Source of the DNA: Streptococcus didelphis DSM 15616
Lineage (GTDB): Bacteria; Bacillota; Bacilli; Lactobacillales; Streptococcaceae
Direction: 5' to 3'
NCBI RefSeq assembly: GCF_000380005.1
Contig: NZ_KB904195.1
Location: 108,477 to 172,476 of the forward strand
DNA: 64,000 nt
Below are positions 46,333-55,650 of this stretch, piece by piece. The position numbers were made by a program, and so were the translations under genes. Position 1 is the first letter of the stretch, and each line of letters starts with the position of its first letter. The notes beneath the pieces are model-generated. The model did not search any database, had not been told where the DNA came from, and saw only the letters and a list, made by a program, of their open reading frames with translations.

Positions 46333-47034
46333 ATGGATATCTTTGGCGAATTTTTAGGAACTGCCTTGCTAATTTTACTTGGTGACGGAGTGGTTGCCGG
46401 TGTGGTTTTACCAAAGACCAAGAATAATAATTCCGGTTGGATTGTTATTGCAGCTGGTTGGGGTATTGCTGTAGCTTTATCAGTCTTTATAGTAGGAAAA
46501 ATAGCGCCTGGTCACCTTAACCCTGCTGTCAGCCTAGCCTTTGCCCTGCATGGGGATATCTCATGGACACAAGCAATTCTTTATAGTATAGCCCAGTTTT
46601 TCGGAGCTATGCTAGGTGCTGTTTTGGTCTTTCTACAATATCGTCCCCATTATCTGCTAGCAGACAATCCTGCTGATATCTTAGGAACCTTTGCTACAGG
46701 TCCAGCCTTGAAAGACACAAGTTCTAACCTTTTTAGTGAAATAATAGGAACCTTTGTTTTAATGCTAGGGATTTTATCCTTTGGTCTGTATAAAATGCCT
46801 GAAGGTCTGGGCACCTTAGCTGTAGGGGTATTAATCATTGGTATTGGCCTTTCTTTAGGAGGAACAACTGGCTATGCTATTAACCCGGCAAGAGATTTGG
46901 GACCACGTATTGTTCACGCATTAATGCCTCTTAAGAATAAGGGAGATTCAGATTGGTCCTATGCTTGGATTCCAATTCTAGGTCCAATTGTTGGTGCATT
47001 ACTAGCTGTCTTACTCTTCCAAATGATGAGTTAA
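46333..47034 (+). CDS. glpF: Glycerol uptake facilitator (aquaglyceroporin)
   Basis: MIP-family channel for glycerol (233 aa, six membrane helices and two half-helices). The two pore motifs are NPAVSLAFA (about residue 62) and NPARDLGPR (about residue 185), the second with the extra Asp typical of glycerol-conducting channels. Last gene of glpKOF, which supplies dihydroxyacetone phosphate to glycolysis. A terminator follows at 47063. Confidence 0.97.
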   Translation: MDIFGEFLGTALLILLGDGVVAGVVLPKTKNNNSGWIVIAAGWGIAVALSVFIVGKIAPGHLNPAVSLAFALHGDISWTQAILYSIAQFFGAMLGAVLVFLQYRPHYLLADNPADILGTFATGPALKDTSSNLFSEIIGTFVLMLGILSFGLYKMPEGLGTLAVGVLIIGIGLSLGGTTGYAINPARDLGPRIVHALMPLKNKGDSDWSYAWIPILGPIVGALLAVLLFQMMS

Positions 47035-47062
47035 GTCTTTAGCTAGTTAACTTTCAAAAAGA

Positions 47063-47098
47063 AAAAGGGAACAAAAGAAATTAGAGAGTTCCCTTTTT
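47063..47098 (+). terminator. glpKOF terminator
   Basis: AAAAGGGAAC...GTTCCCTTTT with a 15-nt loop and trailing T residues. Confidence 0.85.
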
Positions 47099-47102
47099 TG
47101 CA

Positions 47103-47149
47103 TTAAAACGTTTTCAAAAACGGTTAATTATTGTTACAATAAGATGATG
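47103..47149 (+). promoter_or_regulatory. Promoter with cre site of the flavoprotein/Mga-like operon
   Basis: TG-T-TACAAT (hexamer 47135-47140) with possible -35 TTCAAA 16 bp upstream. TTAAAACGTTTTCAA (47103-47117) is a cre-like site overlapping the -35; it is identical over 15 bp to the one in the man promoter (7738-7752). The second ATG (47147) is six bases after -10, predicting a leaderless start. Confidence 0.65.
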
Positions 47150-48499
47150 GAAAAAATAAGAGAAAAAATACACATTATTGGAGCTTCCTTTGCAGGGCTT
47201 GCCTTTGCCAAAAAGATGATAGCCCTAAAGCCTGATATCGAACTAATTATCATTGATAAAGAAAAAAATGCCAACTATATTCCCAATGGTCTTAATCTTT
47301 TATTTCGAAAACAAATTTCCGACTTAACAGAAGCAAGTTGGCAAAATGATGACCTTATCTCGCGCCCTCATGTCCTTTTTTGGGAGGAAGAGGTTCTGGC
47401 GATAGATAGTCAGGCTAAGAGACTTCAATTAAAAGATAAGAAGGGCCGCCTTCACTTTGAAAACTATGAGACCTTAGTTTGTGCTATGGGTGCTGTAGCA
47501 GAATCTTCCTATATAAAAACTAGTCCCAAATGTCCAAGGATTATAACAACTAAATATTTTGAAGCCAGTCAAAAAGCTCTGCCTTTAATTGAAAATAGTC
47601 AGGATATTATTGTTGTAGGAGCTGGTCCAATAGGCTTAGACATATCTTATAGTTTAACCTTACAGGAAAAAAAGATAAACCTTGTTGAAGCAGCTGATTA
47701 TCCGGATTTTCACCAGACAGATAGTGATATGATAGGTCCACTACTAGATGAAATAAAAACTAGTTCCGTGAAGTTGTTAAGAAGGCAACGGGTAAATGAA
47801 ATTGAAGAAGTAGACCAGAAGGTCCTTGTAAAAACGGATAAAGGGACTTGCCTTAGGGGAGATTTAGCCATCTTAGCAGTTAACTTTAGGCCAAATAGTC
47901 ACTTATTAGAAAATCAAGTGGTCTGCAATCTTGATAAGACAGTAAAAGTTAATCAGTACATGCAAACTAGTAAGGCAGATATTTTTGCTATTGGTGACTT
48001 GGTATCTTTAGAACTAGCTGGCATGGGCATGACTTACCATACTTCCTTAATTAATCAGGCTATTAAAACAGGTCAGGTTCTGGCTTATCATTTATCAGGA
48101 ATTAAGACACCACCATTAAAAACAGTTAAAATAGTGGGCAGTTTTCACTTTGGCTATTACAGATCAAGCCTTGGCCTGACAAAAGATGAGGCTGATTTGT
48201 ATGAAGATGCATTTTCTTTCCTTTATAAAAGCTATACAGATAGGCAAAAAAAGCAATTACTATGGATTAAACTAATTGCTTCTCAAAAAGATGGACGCTT
48301 GATTGGTGCCCAGCTAATCTCCAAAGAAAATAATCTCCTTTTAGCTAACCAGCTAGCGCAAGCCCTCCAATACCAGTTAACAGTTCAAGATTTGGCCTTT
48401 CAAGACTTTATCTATTCAAAGAATGAGTGTGAACTAGGCTATCATTTACATCAAGCTTGTTTACAAGCCTTTGAAAAGAGGATGAGCTATGAGAATTGA
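47147..48499 (+). CDS. FAD-dependent pyridine nucleotide-disulfide oxidoreductase lacking the redox cysteine
   Basis: Flavoprotein of the NADH oxidase / CoA-disulfide reductase family (450 aa from the second ATG; another ATG lies at 47144). FAD motif IIGASFAGLAFAKKM is at the N-terminus, the NAD(P)H motif VVGAGPIGLDISYSL near residue 155, and a second FAD motif IFAIGDLVSLEL near 278. Where water-forming NADH oxidases have FLSCG with the redox cysteine (about residue 42), this protein has YIPNGLN; no cysteine is near. It should therefore not work as a standard thiol-based Nox. Its 3' end overlaps the Mga-like regulator gene, so both are made together. Confidence 0.85.
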   Translation: MEKIREKIHIIGASFAGLAFAKKMIALKPDIELIIIDKEKNANYIPNGLNLLFRKQISDLTEASWQNDDLISRPHVLFWEEEVLAIDSQAKRLQLKDKKGRLHFENYETLVCAMGAVAESSYIKTSPKCPRIITTKYFEASQKALPLIENSQDIIVVGAGPIGLDISYSLTLQEKKINLVEAADYPDFHQTDSDMIGPLLDEIKTSSVKLLRRQRVNEIEEVDQKVLVKTDKGTCLRGDLAILAVNFRPNSHLLENQVVCNLDKTVKVNQYMQTSKADIFAIGDLVSLELAGMGMTYHTSLINQAIKTGQVLAYHLSGIKTPPLKTVKIVGSFHFGYYRSSLGLTKDEADLYEDAFSFLYKSYTDRQKKQLLWIKLIASQKDGRLIGAQLISKENNLLLANQLAQALQYQLTVQDLAFQDFIYSKNECELGYHLHQACLQAFEKRMSYEN

Positions 48500-49958
48500 A
48501 CAGTTAATGGATAAGGAAAGAAGAGCTCAGTATCTGTTATTAATGAAACTCTATCAGACAGATCATCTATTATCCTTAAAAGAGGTCCTTAATCACTTCA
48601 ATCTTTCAAAGGTTACCCTAATCAAATATATCAGTAACCTCAATCAATTACTTGCTGTGGCAGGACTTTCCTCGTCTATTAGCTTAGAACAGGATTTATT
48701 AGAGCTTTCAGATGATGGGCAGTTTACTTGGCCAGAGCTTCTTGATATTTTGCTAGAGGATTCTATTCCCTATCATATCTTACTTTACCTCTATCGGCAT
48801 GAAACCTTTAATATAAGCAGCTTATCTCAAGAATTAATGATTAGTGAGGCAACCCTCAATAGGCACCTAGCCTATCTAAATACTTGCTTAGAAGAGTTTA
48901 ACTTATCTATTTGGCAAGGAAAACAAATAGGAAGTGAGATTCAGTGGCGCTACTTTTATTATGACTTATTTAGTCAGAGCCTTTCTTCTGATAAGTTAAG
49001 CTGTCTTATTTCTGGCTTAGACAGGCAAAATCTTCTGAACCTAATTGAAAAAATGGTAGGGCAAGAACTGTCAGAAGATACTTTACAAACCATCTTATTA
49101 TGGCTGGCTATTTCTCAAAACAGGCTAAGTTTTACAGGGGATAAGAGCTTTGCTGGGGATTTAGACTTGGCTTTTATTGAAGAAAATGTCTTTTTTACCA
49201 GACTAGAAAAAACCATGATTCATTATCTAAGGCGCTATGCTATTGAGTTTGATACCTTTGAGGTTAAAAGTTTATTTGTTTTCTTGTTGTCTTATCCGAT
49301 TTTGCCAATTCCTTCAATGGAGTATATTCTAGGTTTTGGTGGTCCAATTGCAGATAAAATATCTGAGGCCCTCTGGTTATTGCGCAAGGCTGATATTATT
49401 GGGGAGAGAACAAAAGAAGAACTCATTTATGGTTTAGGGGTCTTTTTTTCACGGGCCTACTTTTTTAGAGGGGCTATTATAAGTAGAAACAATCCAACAC
49501 AGGCTCTTTATCAGCTAGTAGAGGAAGAAAAAAGAGAAAAGGTTCACTTTATTATTGGTCACTTCATTATGCAAGCAGGAGATAAAACTCTACAGGAAAC
49601 AGACCTTGCTAAGGTCTTAAGCTATGATTTGTTAGAGTTATTAATCTTTTCTATTGAAAGGCACCATAGGCCATTAGAAATAGGATTGGATTTTGGGTCC
49701 AATCGAGTCCAGCAAGCCATCGTTGAGATAAGTATTAGAAAACATCTAGAAAATAATAGGAATTTTCAGCTTGAAAGCTTTGCGACAGAAAGAAGCTTTG
49801 ATTGCATTATTCGTTATAAAAAATGTCCTTATCTGGGGGAATTGCCCTGCTATCACTTAAAAGACTATAGCTCACCTTTGGAATTGAAGTATTTGGAGGA
49901 ATTTTTAAAGGAACTTCACTATCACAAAAACAATCAGAAAACTGTAAGAGAGAAGTAG
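48489..49958 (+). CDS. Mga/RofA-like transcriptional regulator
   Basis: Stand-alone regulator of the Mga/RofA/AtxA type (489 aa). N-terminal helix-turn-helix segments: LLMKLYQTDHLLSLKEVLNHFNLSKVTLIKYISNLNQLL (about 15-55) and NISSLSQELMISEATLNRHLAYLNTCL (about 105-135). The middle resembles the PRD-like domains of the family and the end is an EIIB-like domain (about residues 390-470). PRDs of this type can be phosphorylated by the PTS, linking sugar status to gene control. Overlaps the flavoprotein gene by 11 bp. Target genes are unknown; neighbours glpKOF and the aldolase-tkt genes are candidates. Confidence 0.82.
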   Translation: MRIEQLMDKERRAQYLLLMKLYQTDHLLSLKEVLNHFNLSKVTLIKYISNLNQLLAVAGLSSSISLEQDLLELSDDGQFTWPELLDILLEDSIPYHILLYLYRHETFNISSLSQELMISEATLNRHLAYLNTCLEEFNLSIWQGKQIGSEIQWRYFYYDLFSQSLSSDKLSCLISGLDRQNLLNLIEKMVGQELSEDTLQTILLWLAISQNRLSFTGDKSFAGDLDLAFIEENVFFTRLEKTMIHYLRRYAIEFDTFEVKSLFVFLLSYPILPIPSMEYILGFGGPIADKISEALWLLRKADIIGERTKEELIYGLGVFFSRAYFFRGAIISRNNPTQALYQLVEEEKREKVHFIIGHFIMQAGDKTLQETDLAKVLSYDLLELLIFSIERHHRPLEIGLDFGSNRVQQAIVEISIRKHLENNRNFQLESFATERSFDCIIRYKKCPYLGELPCYHLKDYSSPLELKYLEEFLKELHYHKNNQKTVREK

Positions 49959-50056
49959 CAACTTGCCAGTCTATTTTTGAACACAGCTCTGTGTGATACT
50001 TGGTCTTTATTATCAGGATACGAGTATTTATAATAAGTAATGGACAAGGGGCAAAA

Positions 50057-50098
50057 ATGAAATTGTCGTCACTTTTTTATTATTTTGGAATATATTAG
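50057..50098 (+). CDS. Possible 13-residue leader peptide before the aldolase gene
   Basis: Mini-ORF encoding MKLSSLFYYFGIY, preceded by AAGGGG at about seven bases, with its TAG overlapping the AGGAGGAAG ribosome-binding site of the next gene. Coding status unproven. Upstream, 49959-50056 holds only a small ACACAG/CTGTGT hairpin and a TATAAT-like element near 50030. Confidence 0.3.
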   Translation: MKLSSLFYYFGIY

Positions 50099-50110
50099 GA
50101 GGAAGATAAA

Positions 50111-50755
50111 ATGAAATTTTTCTTAGACACAGCAAACGTAGAAGCTATCAAAGCTATTAACGAGTTAGGCTTAGTGGATGGAGTTACCACAAATCCAACC
50201 ATTATTTCAAGAGAAGGTCGTGATTTTGAAACAGTTATCAAAGAAATTTGTGAGATTGTTGATGGGCCTGTTTCAGCAGAAGTGACAGGTTTAACAGCTC
50301 AAGAAATGGTTGATGAAGCGCGTGTTCTTGCTAAATGGCATAAAAACATTGTTGTTAAAATCCCAATGACTACTGAAGGCTTAAAAGCAACTAAAGTCCT
50401 TTCAGCAGAAGGAATTAAAACAAATGTTACTCTAGTCTTCACAGTATCTCAAGGTTTAATGGCTATGAAGGCTGGTGCAACCTATATTAGTCCCTTTATT
50501 GGACGTTTAGAAGATATTGGTTCAGACCCTTATCAATTAATTGCTGATTTACGTGAAATTATTGATTTGTATGATTTTAAGTCAGAGATTATCTCTGCAA
50601 GTATCCGTAATTCAGCCCATGTTGAAGCTGTTGCAAAATTAGGTTCAGATATTGCTACTATTCCTGATAATGTCTTTGAAAAAATGACACAACACCCATT
50701 AACAACAAATGGTATTAAACAATTTATGGACGATTGGGCAGCGTTTAAAAAATAA
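50111..50755 (+). CDS. fsa: Fructose-6-phosphate aldolase / transaldolase-like protein
   Basis: Small class I aldolase of the FSA/TalC group (214 aa, against over 310 for classical transaldolase). [39 protein letters not shown] is the family start; the Schiff-base lysine lies in NIVVKIPMT near residue 86; [13 protein letters not shown] matches the phosphate-binding region. The group splits into fructose-6-phosphate aldolases and true transaldolases; the sequence alone does not settle which. Next to tkt it could serve the non-oxidative pentose phosphate pathway. Ribosome-binding site TAGGAGGAAG. Confidence 0.9.
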   Translation: MKFFLDTANVEAIKAINELGLVDGVTTNPTIISREGRDFETVIKEICEIVDGPVSAEVTGLTAQEMVDEARVLAKWHKNIVVKIPMTTEGLKATKVLSAEGIKTNVTLVFTVSQGLMAMKAGATYISPFIGRLEDIGSDPYQLIADLREIIDLYDFKSEIISASIRNSAHVEAVAKLGSDIATIPDNVFEKMTQHPLTTNGIKQFMDDWAAFKK

Positions 50756-50763
50756 GAACAAGC

Positions 50764-50792
50764 AAGCCTAGTTGCAAGAAGTAACTAGGCTT
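50764..50792 (+). terminator. Terminator after the aldolase gene
   Basis: Perfect 10-bp stem AAGCCTAGTT/AACTAGGCTT; the T-tail is short (ATTCTT). Confidence 0.75.
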
Positions 50793-50882
50793 ATTCTTAG
50801 GGTAATAGGATAAAAAACAGTTCTAAACCCCTAAATAAAGAGTTCTCTTCCTAGGAATAATTGTCACCATTTCCTTTAAATA

Positions 50883-50912
50883 TGGTACAATGGTCTATAG
50901 AAAACGGTTAAT
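50883..50912 (+). promoter_or_regulatory. tkt promoter and possible cre site
   Basis: TG-G-TACAAT extended -10 at about 50883-50891. AGAAAACGGTTAAT (50899-50912) is a weak cre-like sequence; AAACGGTTAATT also occurs just upstream of the flavoprotein gene. Confidence 0.45.
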
Positions 50913-50942
50913 TTAAGAACTGGAAAAAGAAAGGTTTTACTT

Positions 50943-52928
50943 ATGACATTTGATGCAGTTGATCAGTTGGCAGTCAATACTGTCCGTACACTTTCAATAG
51001 ATGCTATTCAAGCAGCTAACTCAGGTCACCCTGGCCTTCCAATGGGAGCAGCTCCGATGGCGTACGTCCTTTGGAACAAGTTCATGAATATCAATCCAAA
51101 GACTAGTCGTAACTGGACAAATAGAGATCGCTTCGTCCTTTCAGCAGGACATGGATCAGCAATGCTTTATAGTTTATTACACTTAGCTGGCTATGATCTT
51201 TCAGTAGAAGATTTGAAGAACTTCCGCCAATGGGGTTCAAAAACACCAGGACATCCTGAGGTTAATCATACAGACGGAATTGAAGCAACAACAGGTCCAC
51301 TTGGACAAGGGATTGCTAATGCTGTTGGTATGGCTATGGCAGAAGCCCATCTTGCTGCTAAATTTAACAAACCTGGCTTTAATATTGTAGACCATTATAC
51401 CTTTGCCTTAAATGGTGACGGAGACTTAATGGAAGGTGTCAGTCAAGAAGCAGCCAGTCTTGCAGGACACTTAAAATTAGGCAAATTAGTTCTACTTTAT
51501 GATTCAAATGATATTTCACTTGATGGCCCAACATCAATGGCTTTCACAGAAGATGTTAAGGGACGTTTTGAGGCCTATGGTTGGCAGCATATTCTTGTTA
51601 AAGATGGTAATGATTTAGAAGCTATTGCTAAAGCAATTGAAGAAGCAAAAGCAGAAACAGAAAAACCAACTATTATTGAAGTTAAAACCATTATTGGTTT
51701 TGGTGCTGAAAAACAAGGAACCTCAGCAGTGCACGGTGCCCCACTTGGTGCTGAAGGAATTACCTTCACTAAGAATGCTTATAAGTGGACCTACCAAGAT
51801 TTCCATGTGCCAGCAGAAGTTAAGGAACGTTTTAAAGAAGGCCTTCAAACTCGTGGTGAAGAAGCAGAAGCAAAATGGAATGACTTATTTGCTAGCTATC
51901 AAGCCCAATATCCAGACCTTGCCAAAGCTTATCAGGAAGCCTTTGCTAACCAAGCAATCTCAGTTGACTTGAAAGCTCATGAAGTAGGAACTTCTAAAGC
52001 TAGTCGTGTTTCAAGTCAGGAAGCAATTCAACAAATTTCAGAACAGGTAGCTTCTTTCTGGGGTGGTTCAGCTGACCTTTCAGCTTCCAATAATACTATG
52101 GTTAAAGTTGAAAAAGATTTCCAACCTAGACAATTTGAGGGAAGAAATATCTGGTTTGGTGTCCGTGAATTCGCAATGGCAGCCGCTATGAATGGTATTG
52201 CTCTTCATGGTGGTACACGTGTTTATGGTGGAACTTTCTTTGTCTTCTCAAATTACCTATTGCCAGCAGTTCGTATGGCAGCTCTACAAAATTTACCAAC
52301 TGTTTATGTGATGACACATGATTCTATTGCAGTTGGTGAAGATGGTCCAACTCATGAACCAATTGAACAGTTGGCAAGTGTCCGTTCTATGCCAAACTTG
52401 AATGTTATTCGCCCAGCTGATGGTAATGAGACAAATGCAGCTTGGAAACGTGCCTTGGCAGAAACTGACAAACCAACTATGCTTGTGTTAACACGTCAGA
52501 ATTTACCTGTTATTGAAGGAACAAAAGACCTAGCTGAAGAAGGCTTAAATAAAGGAGCTTACATCTTATCAGAAGCAAAAGGAGATTTAGAAGGTATCCT
52601 TATTGCAACTGGTTCAGAAGTTAAGCTAGCAATGGATGCGCAGGCAGCCTTAGAAGCTGAAGCTATTCATGTTCGTGTGGTATCTATGCCATCACAAAAT
52701 ATCTTTGATCAACAATCAGCTGAATATAAAGAGGAAATCCTTCCATCAGCTATCACTAAACGCTTAGCAATTGAAGCAGCATCAAGCTTTGGTTGGGCAA
52801 AATATGTGGGGCTTTCAGGCAAGACCTTAACTATTGATACATGGGGAGCATCTGCACCAGGAAATCGGATCTTTGAAGAATATGGTTTCACAACTGAACA
52901 TGCAGTAGCCCTTTACAAATCACTCTAA
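50943..52928 (+). CDS. tkt: Transketolase
   Basis: Thiamine-diphosphate enzyme that moves two-carbon units between sugar phosphates in the pentose phosphate pathway (661 aa). Signature [28 protein letters not shown] at the N-terminus, the ThDP motif [36 protein letters not shown] near 155-190, ADLSASNNT, and [38 protein letters not shown]. Full length, own promoter and terminator. Confidence 0.97.
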   Translation: MTFDAVDQLAVNTVRTLSIDAIQAANSGHPGLPMGAAPMAYVLWNKFMNINPKTSRNWTNRDRFVLSAGHGSAMLYSLLHLAGYDLSVEDLKNFRQWGSKTPGHPEVNHTDGIEATTGPLGQGIANAVGMAMAEAHLAAKFNKPGFNIVDHYTFALNGDGDLMEGVSQEAASLAGHLKLGKLVLLYDSNDISLDGPTSMAFTEDVKGRFEAYGWQHILVKDGNDLEAIAKAIEEAKAETEKPTIIEVKTIIGFGAEKQGTSAVHGAPLGAEGITFTKNAYKWTYQDFHVPAEVKERFKEGLQTRGEEAEAKWNDLFASYQAQYPDLAKAYQEAFANQAISVDLKAHEVGTSKASRVSSQEAIQQISEQVASFWGGSADLSASNNTMVKVEKDFQPRQFEGRNIWFGVREFAMAAAMNGIALHGGTRVYGGTFFVFSNYLLPAVRMAALQNLPTVYVMTHDSIAVGEDGPTHEPIEQLASVRSMPNLNVIRPADGNETNAAWKRALAETDKPTMLVLTRQNLPVIEGTKDLAEEGLNKGAYILSEAKGDLEGILIATGSEVKLAMDAQAALEAEAIHVRVVSMPSQNIFDQQSAEYKEEILPSAITKRLAIEAASSFGWAKYVGLSGKTLTIDTWGASAPGNRIFEEYGFTTEHAVALYKSL

Positions 52929-52953
52929 AAACACTTTAGTTATCAAAAAGAAG

Positions 52954-52993
52954 TATGCAGAGAAGTAAGAATTCTTATTTCTCTGTATTTTTT
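52954..52993 (+). terminator. tkt terminator
   Basis: Long near-perfect palindrome from ATGCAGAGAA to TTCTCTGTAT around GAATTC, followed by T residues. Confidence 0.85.
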
Positions 52994-53038
52994 TGCTATG
53001 ATAGTCACTTTTTTGGGGAGAGGAGTTTTTTTCAGACA

Positions 53039-53067
53039 TTGACAAATAAGCCTAAAAATACTAAAAT
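53039..53067 (+). promoter_or_regulatory. Promoter of the ABC exporter operon
   Basis: Perfect TTGACA (53039-53044), a 17-bp spacer and TAAAAT (53062-53067). Confidence 0.8.
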
Positions 53068-53158
53068 AAAAGTAACTTTTGTATTAATTAAAAAGTACAA
53101 TTGCTGGGAGACTAACTTATGAAAATGAGATATTTTTCTTTGATAAGAGAGGGAAAAA

Positions 53159-53893
53159 ATGATTGAATTTAAACATGTTTCAAAAATTTACGGGGAAAAA
53201 GAAGCCCTTAGTGACTTAAATCTTACGATCAAAGATGGTGAAATTTTTGGCTTGATTGGCCACAATGGAGCTGGTAAAACGACAACTATTAGTATTTTAA
53301 CTTCCATTATAGAAGCTAGTTATGGAGAGGTTTTTGTGAATGGTGACCTTTTAAATGAAAACCGTGATAAGATAAAAAAATTGATTGGTTATGTTCCAGA
53401 TTCACCAGACCTCTTCTTAAATTTAACAGCTAATGAATATTGGCATTTTCTAGCTAAAATTTATGAGGTTCCTGAACAAGAGGCCAAAGAACGTATTTAT
53501 GAATTGAGTCATCTTTTTGAAATGGATGAGGAAATAGATAATAGTTTAGATAGCTTCTCACATGGGATGAGACAAAAAGCAATTGTCATTGGTGCCCTTA
53601 TTTCAAACCCAGCTATTTGGGTACTTGATGAGCCCCTAACAGGATTAGACCCTCAAGCTTCCTTTGATTTAAAAGAAATGATGCGCCAACATGCAGCTTC
53701 TGGTAATAGTGTCCTATTTTCAACCCATGTTCTTTCTGTAGCCGAGCAACTTTGCGATAGAATTGGTATATTGAAAAAAGGCAAGCTTATCTTCCTTGGA
53801 ACTATTGAAGAACTTAAAGCTAACCAAGCTGACAAGGACTTAGAAACTATTTACTTAGAGTTAGCTGGTCGTCAAGCACTAGGGGAGGACTAG
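53159..53893 (+). CDS. ABC transporter ATP-binding protein
   Basis: ATPase of an ABC-2 type exporter (244 aa). Walker A GLIGHNGAGKTTT near residue 37, Walker B AIWVLDEPLTGLDP near 160, switch histidine in FSTHVLS; the signature is SFSHGMRQK, a variant shared with EcsA. Two bases separate it from the large permease gene. The exported substrate is unknown; similar pairs in Firmicutes handle drugs, peptides or lipids. Confidence 0.9.
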   Translation: MIEFKHVSKIYGEKEALSDLNLTIKDGEIFGLIGHNGAGKTTTISILTSIIEASYGEVFVNGDLLNENRDKIKKLIGYVPDSPDLFLNLTANEYWHFLAKIYEVPEQEAKERIYELSHLFEMDEEIDNSLDSFSHGMRQKAIVIGALISNPAIWVLDEPLTGLDPQASFDLKEMMRQHAASGNSVLFSTHVLSVAEQLCDRIGILKKGKLIFLGTIEELKANQADKDLETIYLELAGRQALGED

Positions 53894-53894
53894 T

Positions 53895-55541
53895 ATGATG
53901 AAATGGTCTACTGTTTGGGAGCTAACTAAGATTAATATTCTGTATTCAAACCCCCAGAGCTTGGCAGCTCTAAAAAAGAAGCAAGAAAAGAAGGGGAAGA
54001 AAAACTTCAAAGCCTATAAAGCAATGCTTAGACAGCAGGCCTTTACTACCTTTGTTTTCCTCTTCATCTATATATTTATGTTTTTTGGCTTTGATTTTAG
54101 CAGCAATCCAGGCTATTTCTCATTTTATATTGCCTTATTTTTTGTCATGTCTACCTTGACAGCCTTTAACTCACTTTATACTATTTTTTATGATAGTAAT
54201 GATTTAAAATTGTATGTCCATTTGCCGATTGATTCTAAAGAGATTTATGTAGCAAAATTTTTGTCATCACTAGGGATGGGGTCCATGTTTTTAATGCCCT
54301 TACTCTCGCTTTTTATTATTACCTATTGGCAAATCTTAGGGAATTTTTTGGCTATTCCCCTAGCTTTAGTTTTATTTGCCATATTATTTATAAGTTCCAA
54401 TGTTTTAGCTCTTTATTTAAATACTTGGATTGGAAAAATTATTGTTAGAAGCCCAAAGAAAAAGTTAATTTCAACCATTCTTATGTTCTTTTCTACCTTT
54501 GGAGCCATTGCCCTAATTTTCTTTTTGAACTTTACAAATGGTAAACGTATGGCAAGTGAGGGAGCAATAAGTGATTATGCCTTAATTCCATATTTTAGAG
54601 GCTACTATGATACCGTTCATCAGCCATTCTCTCTGCCAGCTCTTTTCCATTTTTGGCTTCCCCTTCTTGTAATAGCTATAATGCTAGTTGGTATTGTAAA
54701 AAGAGTTATGCCAAAATATTATGAAGAAGCTTTGTATGTTAGTGCTAAGATGCAAACAAAGAAAAAGACCAAACCTAAAAGTCATGCCTATGTAGATAAG
54801 TCTCTATCTCACTTAATGCGAAAACATCATTTATCTACCATACAAGATTCTAGCTTATTAATTCAGACCTTTTTGATGCCACTTATCTATATTGTGGGTT
54901 TTACTATGCCTTTATTAACAGGGGGAAACCGATTAATGAGTTATTTGACCAATGACTATTTTGGGATTGCCTTTGCTTTTGGTATTATTATTGCTAGTAT
55001 GTGTGTCTCCCCTTCGTCATTTGTTGGTGTCGGTATTTCTGTAGAAAAAGATAATTTTATCTTTCTTAAGAGTTTACCAATTGTCTTTACTAAATTTCTA
55101 AAAGAGAAATTTTACTTCCTTTTATTTCTTCAAGTGCTTATTCCTATAATTTTCTATACTATCTTTTTGCTACTTGTCATAAAAGTAAGACTTGTACTTG
55201 CTATTGCTTTTGTAATAGGTTACCTCTTAACCTGTTTTGTTCAAGGGCAATGGATGTATAAACGTGATCTTAAACATTTAAATTTAAAATGGCAAAATAT
55301 GACCCAGTTGTATACACGCAGTGGAAGTCAGTGGCTAACGCTCGCCTTTATCATGGGCTCAATGATGATCGGATTTAGCCTGATAGCCTTATTAGCCATC
55401 TTATCGATGATAACCCATCAAGCACTCTTGATTAATAGTTTATTTGTTATTGTAGCTCTTATTGTTTTTGTAATATTAGAGCTTATCCTTAAGAAGATTT
55501 TTTGGGATAAATTAGCCCTGCTTATAGAAGAACATTCTTAA
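53895..55541 (+). CDS. ABC transporter permease
   Basis: Large membrane permease (548 aa) with about 12 hydrophobic segments in two halves separated by a basic cytoplasmic loop (residues ~285-320, KMQTKKKTKPKSHAYVDKSLSHLMRKHHL). It resembles streptococcal ABC-2 family permeases that pair with a single ATPase. ATG at 53895 or 53898 after GGGGAGGACT. Function not recognisable beyond export with the upstream ATPase. Confidence 0.85.
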   Translation: MMKWSTVWELTKINILYSNPQSLAALKKKQEKKGKKNFKAYKAMLRQQAFTTFVFLFIYIFMFFGFDFSSNPGYFSFYIALFFVMSTLTAFNSLYTIFYDSNDLKLYVHLPIDSKEIYVAKFLSSLGMGSMFLMPLLSLFIITYWQILGNFLAIPLALVLFAILFISSNVLALYLNTWIGKIIVRSPKKKLISTILMFFSTFGAIALIFFLNFTNGKRMASEGAISDYALIPYFRGYYDTVHQPFSLPALFHFWLPLLVIAIMLVGIVKRVMPKYYEEALYVSAKMQTKKKTKPKSHAYVDKSLSHLMRKHHLSTIQDSSLLIQTFLMPLIYIVGFTMPLLTGGNRLMSYLTNDYFGIAFAFGIIIASMCVSPSSFVGVGISVEKDNFIFLKSLPIVFTKFLKEKFYFLLFLQVLIPIIFYTIFLLLVIKVRLVLAIAFVIGYLLTCFVQGQWMYKRDLKHLNLKWQNMTQLYTRSGSQWLTLAFIMGSMMIGFSLIALLAILSMITHQALLINSLFVIVALIVFVILELILKKIFWDKLALLIEEHS

Positions 55542-55545
55542 GTGC

Positions 55546-55583
55546 AAAAAGAAGATCACTGACTCAGGTGGTCTTTTTCTTTA
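55546..55583 (+). terminator. Terminator of the ABC exporter operon
   Basis: AAAAAGAAGATCAC...GTGGTCTTTTTCTTT hairpin directly after the permease stop. Confidence 0.75.
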
Positions 55584-55632
55584 CTTAAAAATCAGATAAT
55601 CCCTTAGAAGGACTTTTCAGCTTTAATTTTTA

Positions 55633-55650
55633 TGCTATAATCTTCATATG
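55633..55650 (+). promoter_or_regulatory. proB promoter, extended -10 abutting the start codon
   Basis: TG-C-TATAAT (hexamer 55636-55641), six bases (CTTCAT), then ATG at 55648. No ribosome-binding site can fit on the transcript. Confidence 0.65.
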
